64,000 nt of DNA from Dyella_A ginsengisoli (GTDB lineage Bacteria > Pseudomonadota > Gammaproteobacteria > Xanthomonadales > Rhodanobacteraceae): NCBI RefSeq assembly GCF_044904665.1, contig NZ_JADIKM010000002.1:248001-312000 (forward strand), written 5' to 3'. Position 1 is the first letter of the stretch, and the number at the start of each line of letters is the position of its first letter. Shown here in pieces: positions 59,139 through 64,000 of the stretch. The notes under the pieces are model-generated. The model had not been told where the DNA came from. It saw only the letters and a program-made list of their open reading frames with translations, and made no database searches. The position numbers and the translations under genes were made by a program.

Positions 59139-60474
59139 CGATGCCGGTGGCGTCGGCGGTGAAGCCGGCCAGTGTGGCGAAGCGGCGGCCGCGTTCGGCG
59201 TAATCCTTGAACTGGTCGAAGCTGGGCGCGCCGGGCGACATCAGCACCACGCCGCCCGCTGGCGTGCTCACACGCGCCTCGTCCACCGCGGTGGAGAGGT
59301 CGGCCACGCGCAGCACCGGGCAAGCCACCGCGCCCGCGCGCAGCGCCGCCTCGATACGCGGCCCGTTCGCGCCCATGCACACGATCACCCGCGGCGGATG
59401 CGCCTGCACGTAGTCGACGAAGGGCGCCCAGTCCACGCCGCGGTCGTAGCCGCCCACCAGCACGCTGACGTCGCGACCGGGCAGGCTCTCCAACGCCGCG
59501 ACCACCGCCGGCGGCGTGGTGGCGATGGAGTCGTTGATCCAGTCCAGCCCGTCGTGCCGCCCCAGCGGCTGCAGGCGGTGCGGCAGCGGACGGAAGCTGG
59601 CCAGCGCGGGCGCCGCTGCGAGCGCGTCGTAGCCGAGCAGTTCGAGCGCAGCCAGCGCGGCGCTGGCGTTGAGCGCGTTGTGCAGCCCGGGCACGCCAAG
59701 CTGCGCGACCGGAAACACCTCGCGATCCGCGCGGCGGATGAAGCCGCCCGCGACGTGCCAGCCCGCCGCATCGCCGAACAACCGCCGCTGCGGATGGCCG
59801 GCCGTGAGCGCCATCAGGTTGGCCTGCTGTCCGTTCACCAGCAGCGTGCGCGCCACGTCACCGAGCCGGAGCTTGTCGGCCACGTAGCGCTCGCGCGAGC
59901 CGTGCCAGTCCAGGTGCTCCTCGTACAGGCTGGTGACCACGGCCAGTTCCAGCGGGCCGGCTTCGCCGGTCTGGAAGCTGGACAATTCCACCGCCCACAG
60001 CTCGGCCGACTGGCCCTGCAGTTCGAGCAGCGGCAGGCCGATGTTGCCGGCCAGCGCGGTGCGTGCGCCGAGCGAACGGGCCAGGTGCGCCATCAGCGCG
60101 GTGGTGGTGCTCTTGCCCTTGGTGCCGGTCACCGCGACCACCCGCGCGGCCGGGTTCTCGCCGAACCACAGCGCCGTGCCCGAGGTGAACACCGTGCCCT
60201 GCGCTTGCGCGGTGGTGATGGCGGGCTTGTAGATGGAAATGCCGGGCGACTTCACCACCACGTCATACGCCGACAGCGCCACCGCATCCGGCTCGTGGCC
60301 GTACACAGTAAGCGCCGGGTCGAATGCGCGTGCGGCCTCCACTTCGCTCTCGCTGCAATACAGCGTCAAAGTAAGTTGCGGCAACCGCGCACGGATCGCG
60401 GCGATCGCGGCACGCCCTTCGCGGCCGAAACCCCAGACGGCGACGCGATGACCGGCAAGCTCATCGATATGCAC
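59119..60474 (-). CDS. murD2: UDP-MurNAc-L-Ala--L-glutamate ligase (MurD2)
   Basis: 451-residue Mur-ligase family enzyme. GFGREGRAA N-terminal nucleotide-like fold, P-loop VTGTKGKSTTT, the carbamylated-Lys region around YEEHLDWHGSRERYVADK, and the C-terminal domain with GGYDRGVDW. Start is taken as GTG 60474 because GGGAG lies five bases before it; TTG at 60507 and GTG at 60480 are in-frame alternatives. It neighbours murL, which marks it as the MurD2 type described in Xanthomonas oryzae that adds L-Glu, not canonical D-Glu-adding MurD. From sequence alone I cannot rule out canonical MurD. Confidence 0.85.
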   Translation of the reverse strand: MHIDELAGHRVAVWGFGREGRAAIAAIRARLPQLTLTLYCSESEVEAARAFDPALTVYGHEPDAVALSAYDVVVKSPGISIYKPAITTAQAQGTVFTSGTALWFGENPAARVVAVTGTKGKSTTTALMAHLARSLGARTALAGNIGLPLLELQGQSAELWAVELSSFQTGEAGPLELAVVTSLYEEHLDWHGSRERYVADKLRLGDVARTLLVNGQQANLMALTAGHPQRRLFGDAAGWHVAGGFIRRADREVFPVAQLGVPGLHNALNASAALAALELLGYDALAAAPALASFRPLPHRLQPLGRHDGLDWINDSIATTPPAVVAALESLPGRDVSVLVGGYDRGVDWAPFVDYVQAHPPRVIVCMGANGPRIEAALRAGAVACPVLRVADLSTAVDEARVSTPAGGVVLMSPGAPSFDQFKDYAERGRRFATLAGFTADATGIDGLGIR

Positions 60475-60582
60475 GATCACTCCCGGCCGGAGCGCGCTCG
60501 CGGGCAAGACGGTTGCTGCTGACCACGATCAAAACCGGGGATATCGCTCGCGAGCGTGATCGCGCAGAGGCATCGCGGCACA

Positions 60583-61926
60583 TCAACCGATCGCCGCCAG
60601 CGCGGCTTGCAACCGGGCCGGTACGCGATGCTCGCCGGACGGCTGGAGCCACGGCTCCAATGCCAGCTGCGAGGCGTCGAGCTGCGGCAGGATCTCGCTG
60701 CGAAAACGTGCGACGAGTGCATCCTCGGCCCACTCCGGCCGCTGGCTCAGCGCGTACATCGCCGCCCGCGCCTCGGCACCCTCGCCCACGCACTCGAACG
60801 GCTTGTGGTCCTGGTATTCCAGCAGCGCGTCGAAGCCGGCGGCCTGCGATTCGTCGTCCAGCAGGTTGCGGCCGAAGATGGTCAGCAGCCGCGGCTTGGG
60901 CAGGAACGGCGCCAGCGCCAGGAACACGAAATGGCACTTCGGGCACTGCCCGCACCAGCGGTCGACCGGCTTGGGACCGAGGATGCGGAAGTTGCGGTTG
61001 CAGCTGGAGAAGCTGTCGAAATACGGCGTGAGCTTGGCGAACGCGCGGGTGATCGCCAGCTCCGAATACGGGCGCAGCAGCGAGCAGTAATCGAGGTCCG
61101 CCGCCACGTGCGAGTGCAGCCAGTCGGACAGCAGCGCCTCGAAGGCGTAGCCCTTGCTCCACTGGTGGTTCACCTGCTGACCGTCGTACTCCAGCGTGGC
61201 CGCGGAGGCCGAACGCTCGTTGGCGAAGGCGATGGAGTCGTGGCCGTAGAGGATCGCCGCCACCGCCAGGATCGCCGAGTTCACCGCGGTCACCGGGATA
61301 TGGCCATTCCATGCGCCCAGCCGGTTCAGTTCGAACAGACCCGGCGCCAGCTCGCGCTGGATGTTCAGCGTGGGCAGGCCGGTGCGCTCGGCGCAGGCGG
61401 CGATCAGCGGCGAGTTGCCGACCCAGGTCGCGGTGGCGTCGCCGCCGACGGATTTGATCGCCTCGACCGCGACCAGCGAGTCCTTGCCGCCACCGATCGG
61501 CACCAAGGTCCGCTTGGGCAGGCCCAGCGCAGGCGCCGCAGGCAATGCCTGGCCGCCGCGCGGGAAATGGATGCGGCCGCGCAGGTCCAGCCCGTTGCGG
61601 TAGGCGAACTCGGCCAGGCCGTGCAGGTACAACGCGTCGAGCAGGTCGGCGGTGGCGTCGTCCAGCGGGCCTTCTGTCACCTCGATCTGCGGCGGCACGC
61701 CGGCCTTGTAGTAGCTCACGCCGGCGACCAGGTGCAGCAGCTTCAGCGCCGCGTCGAAAGCCGGCTGCCGGGCCGCTGGCAGCACCGGGGCCGCGGGAAA
61801 GCGGATGCGCTCGACCAGCGGCTCGCCGTCGTCGAAGGCGTAGCTCAGCTCGGCCACGCCGTCGGCGTAGCGGGCATGCAGGAACCGGAACACCTGGGTC
61901 AGGCGCGGTTGGATCGGATGGCTCAC
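60583..61926 (-). CDS. murL: UDP-MurNAc-L-Ala-L-Glu epimerase (MurL)
   Basis: 447-residue ATP-dependent epimerase that turns the terminal L-Glu of UDP-MurNAc-L-Ala-L-Glu into D-Glu, known from Xanthomonas oryzae. Features: PIGGGKDSLVAVEA PP-loop-like ATP site near residue 143, NERSASAATLEYDG, and a cysteine cluster CGQCPKCHF with SSCNRNFRILGPK. Start is GTG 61926 with AGGGAG six bases upstream. With MurD2 it replaces glutamate racemase plus MurD. It lies downstream of the lysC-lysA fusion, which supplies diaminopimelate for the next residue of the same stem peptide. Confidence 0.9.
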   Translation of the reverse strand: MSHPIQPRLTQVFRFLHARYADGVAELSYAFDDGEPLVERIRFPAAPVLPAARQPAFDAALKLLHLVAGVSYYKAGVPPQIEVTEGPLDDATADLLDALYLHGLAEFAYRNGLDLRGRIHFPRGGQALPAAPALGLPKRTLVPIGGGKDSLVAVEAIKSVGGDATATWVGNSPLIAACAERTGLPTLNIQRELAPGLFELNRLGAWNGHIPVTAVNSAILAVAAILYGHDSIAFANERSASAATLEYDGQQVNHQWSKGYAFEALLSDWLHSHVAADLDYCSLLRPYSELAITRAFAKLTPYFDSFSSCNRNFRILGPKPVDRWCGQCPKCHFVFLALAPFLPKPRLLTIFGRNLLDDESQAAGFDALLEYQDHKPFECVGEGAEARAAMYALSQRPEWAEDALVARFRSEILPQLDASQLALEPWLQPSGEHRVPARLQAALAAIG

Positions 61927-61980
61927 GTAAATCTCCCTCGCCGGCCGCGGCTCGGCGCAAGCGCAGATTCTAACGGCGCC

Positions 61981-62020
61981 GCCTCCGCCCTGCCCGTCGC
62001 TTCAGGGGCAAGGCGGAGGC
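61981..62020. other. Long stem-loop between lysC-lysA fusion and murL
   Basis: A near-perfect interrupted stem (61981-61989 with 62012-62020, then 61991-61995 with 62006-62010; only one mismatched base each side) in the 103-base gap. On the minus strand it has no T-run after it, so it is more likely an RNA-stabilising or processing hairpin, or a Rho-assisted stop, than a plain intrinsic terminator. Confidence 0.6.
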
Positions 62021-62029
62021 AGAACGCCG

Positions 62030-64000
62030 TCAGTCGAGGATCACTTCCTCCGCGTCCTCACGCAGGTTGTAGGGCGAGGACATCACCTTGCCGTAGGCCC
62101 CGGCCTGGGCGATCAGCACCACGTCGCCCTCGCTCGCCTCGGGCATCCGGCGGTCGGTGCCGAGCACGTCGCCGCTTTCGCAGATCGGCCCGACCACCTG
62201 GACCAGCGCGGTGGCCGGTTCGTCCAGGCGGGTGAGGTTGACGATCTCGTGCCAGGCGTCGTACAGCGCCGGGCGGATCAGGCTGTTCATGCCGGTGTCC
62301 ACGCCGAGGTAGCGCAGCGCGCCCTTGCCCTTCTGCTGGGTGACTTTCGCCAGCAGCACGCCGGCGTCGGCCACCAGGTAGCGGCCCGGCTCCATCCACA
62401 GCTGGTAGTGCGGATAGGCCGCCTTCACCTCGCGCAGCACCTTGTCCAGCGCGGCGATGTCCAGCCGCGCCTCGCCCGGGTGCGAGGGCACGCCGAGGCC
62501 ACCGCCGATGTCGAGGAAGGCCACGCTGCCGATGCGCTCGGCCAGGCTGGCCAGCTGGGCGTAGACCTCGCCCCAGTGGCCGGCGTCGAGGATGCCCGAG
62601 CCCAGGTGCGCGTGCAGGCCGCGCACCGTGACGCCGTGGCGGTCGGCCAGGCGCAGGAAGGCATCGAGCTGCTCCACCGGCAGGCCAAACTTGCTGCCGC
62701 TGCCGCCGGTGCGCACCTTCTCGTGGTGGCCCAGGCCGCGGCCCAGGTCCAGCCGCAGCACGATCTCGCGGCCGCGGAAGGTGTCGCCCCAGTGTTCCAG
62801 CGGGTACAGCGAGTCGAGCGACACGGTGGCCCGCGTGGTCAGTGCCCAGGCGTAGTCCTCGCGCGGGGCGAAGTTCGGCGTGAACAGCAGCGGCGCGCTT
62901 TCCGGCACCGCCGCGATCACCGCCTTCAGCTCGCCCGGCGAGACGCACTCGAAACCGAAGCCCTCTTCGGCGATGGCCTTCAGGATGGCCGGGTGCGTGT
63001 TGGCCTTCACCGCGTAGTGCAGGCGATCCACGGCGGCCAGCGTCTTCAGCTCGCGCGCCTGCGCCCGGACGGTGGGCAGGTGGTAGACGTAGCGCGGCGT
63101 GGCCTCGGCAGCGATCGCCAGCAGGCGCTCGCGCTCGGCCTCGCGCCACCAGGCGGAGGCCGCCACCGGCGCCTCGCCGCTGCCGTACAGCGCCTGCCAG
63201 CTCGGGCCGAACAACGCGCTGTCGTCGGTGCGCAGCGCGCCGGCAGCGATCAGCAGCTCGTGCAGGTGCGGCAGCAGTTCGTCGACCACGCTCTCGTCGA
63301 CCACGAAGGTCAGGTTGAGATTGTTCGACGACTGCGAGATCAGGTGCACGCGCAACTGGCCGAACTCGGCCAGCACGCCGGACAGCGTGTGCAGCATCGA
63401 GCGCATGCCGCGGCCGACCAGGGTGATCGCCGCGCACGGCGCGATCACCTTGACCCGGCACACCTTGGCCAGATCCGAGGCCAGCGCGGCGACCGCATCG
63501 GAGTCGAGCAGGTTCTCGGTCGGATCCAGCGATACGGTGACGTTGGTCTCGGCCGAGCCGATCAGGTCCACCGACAGGCCATGCTGCTTGAACTGCGCGA
63601 ACACGTCGGCGAGGAAGCCGACCTGCTGCCACATGCCGACCGACTCCATCGACACCAGGGTGATGCCCTTGCGCGCGCTGATCGCCTTCACGCTGGGCGC
63701 ATGCTCGCGCACTTCCGGGCCGATCACCGTGCCTTCCAGCTCCGGCCGGTTGGTGTCCTTGATCAGCAGCGGCACGCGCGGCTCGCGCAGCGGCGACAGG
63801 CAGCGCGGATGCAGCACCTTGGCGCCGGTGGAGGCGATTTCCTGCGCCTCCTCGTAGTCCAGCTTCTGCAGCAGGCGCGCACCCGGCACCTGGCGCGGGT
63901 TGGCGGTGAACATGCCGGCCACGTCGGTCCAGATCTCCACCCGCGCCGCCTTCAGCAGGGCGCCGAAGTACGAGGCCGAGGTATCCGATCCGCCGCGGCC
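62030..64000 (-). CDS. Bifunctional aspartokinase/diaminopimelate decarboxylase (5' end outside window)
   Basis: 656 C-terminal residues are visible; the frame runs off the window end, so the N-terminal kinase half is cut. It starts within the aspartokinase motif GRGGSDTSASYFGALL, then KLDYEEAQEIASTGAKVLHP and two ACT domains (about 95-235; LVGRGMRSMLHTLSGVLAEFG, SQSSNNLNLTFVVDE). A fold-type III PLP decarboxylase domain follows (about 255-656) with the PLP-lysine in YAVKANTHP, GGGLGVP, CESGDVL and AGAYGKVMSSPYN. The fusion covers first and last steps of lysine synthesis and is characteristic of Xanthomonadales. The symbol is left blank since lysAC-type names vary. Confidence 0.95.
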   Translation of the reverse strand, partial: GRGGSDTSASYFGALLKAARVEIWTDVAGMFTANPRQVPGARLLQKLDYEEAQEIASTGAKVLHPRCLSPLREPRVPLLIKDTNRPELEGTVIGPEVREHAPSVKAISARKGITLVSMESVGMWQQVGFLADVFAQFKQHGLSVDLIGSAETNVTVSLDPTENLLDSDAVAALASDLAKVCRVKVIAPCAAITLVGRGMRSMLHTLSGVLAEFGQLRVHLISQSSNNLNLTFVVDESVVDELLPHLHELLIAAGALRTDDSALFGPSWQALYGSGEAPVAASAWWREAERERLLAIAAEATPRYVYHLPTVRAQARELKTLAAVDRLHYAVKANTHPAILKAIAEEGFGFECVSPGELKAVIAAVPESAPLLFTPNFAPREDYAWALTTRATVSLDSLYPLEHWGDTFRGREIVLRLDLGRGLGHHEKVRTGGSGSKFGLPVEQLDAFLRLADRHGVTVRGLHAHLGSGILDAGHWGEVYAQLASLAERIGSVAFLDIGGGLGVPSHPGEARLDIAALDKVLREVKAAYPHYQLWMEPGRYLVADAGVLLAKVTQQKGKGALRYLGVDTGMNSLIRPALYDAWHEIVNLTRLDEPATALVQVVGPICESGDVLGTDRRMPEASEGDVVLIAQAGAYGKVMSSPYNLREDAEEVILD

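Overview
The window is a high-GC (roughly two thirds G+C), densely coded chromosomal segment of a gammaproteobacterium. The best fit is Xanthomonadales, probably Rhodanobacteraceae or a close relative. That placement is inference, resting on four things seen together: a fused aspartokinase/diaminopimelate decarboxylase, the MurD2/MurL route to D-glutamate in peptidoglycan, an rpoN cluster carrying hprK with a mannose-type EIIA instead of ptsN, and G+C-rich repeats of a kind I associate with this order. I saw no rRNA, tRNA, insertion sequence, prophage or CRISPR array. Nearly everything is core genome in short operons with small overlaps.

Layout. 1-4.8 kb: a cut-off AI-2E/PerM-type permease, a DUF2066 exported protein, then purM, purN and a DUF3108 protein, closed by a strong bidirectional terminator. 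4.8-16.7 kb: ibaG-murA on the minus strand, divergent from a long plus-strand run kdsD-kdsC-lptC-lptA-lptB-rpoN-hpf-hprK-rapZ-EIIA-ptsH-ptsI. This joins lipopolysaccharide precursor synthesis and export to sigma-54 and a phosphotransferase chain with no sugar permease in the window. 16.7-25.8 kb: a LysR regulator divergent from a YeiH-type exporter, a methyltransferase, tsaB, a sugar porter, a VOC protein, a YoaA-like Fe-S helicase, a small membrane protein, a DUF4166 protein and a TPR lipoprotein. 25.8-38.6 kb: PBP1b, an NAD(P)-binding epimerase-like protein, an alternating-repeat membrane protein, relA, a small exported protein, hrpA (carrying an in-frame repeat-derived insert) and dps. 38.6-51.9 kb: a very large multi-sensor GGDEF-globin-EAL protein, an NdvB-like beta-glucan synthase, tamA and tamB. 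51.9-58.4 kb: a short-chain dehydrogenase, a TetR/HlyD/DHA2 drug-efflux module around a perfect palindromic operator, and an M13 metallopeptidase lipoprotein. 58.4-64 kb, minus strand: lysC-lysA fusion (cut by the window edge), murL, murD2 and a methyltransferase.

Envelope biogenesis dominates: MurA, MurD2, MurL, PBP1b and the diaminopimelate pathway for the wall; KdsC/D and LptABC for LPS; TamAB for the outer membrane; and an NdvB-like glucan synthase. Signalling (PTS/HprK/RapZ, RelA, cyclic-di-GMP) is interleaved. The points most worth a second look are the repeat insertion inside hrpA, the globin domain placed between GGDEF and EAL, the MurL/MurD2 pair, the permease-free PTS, and the repeat protein next to relA.
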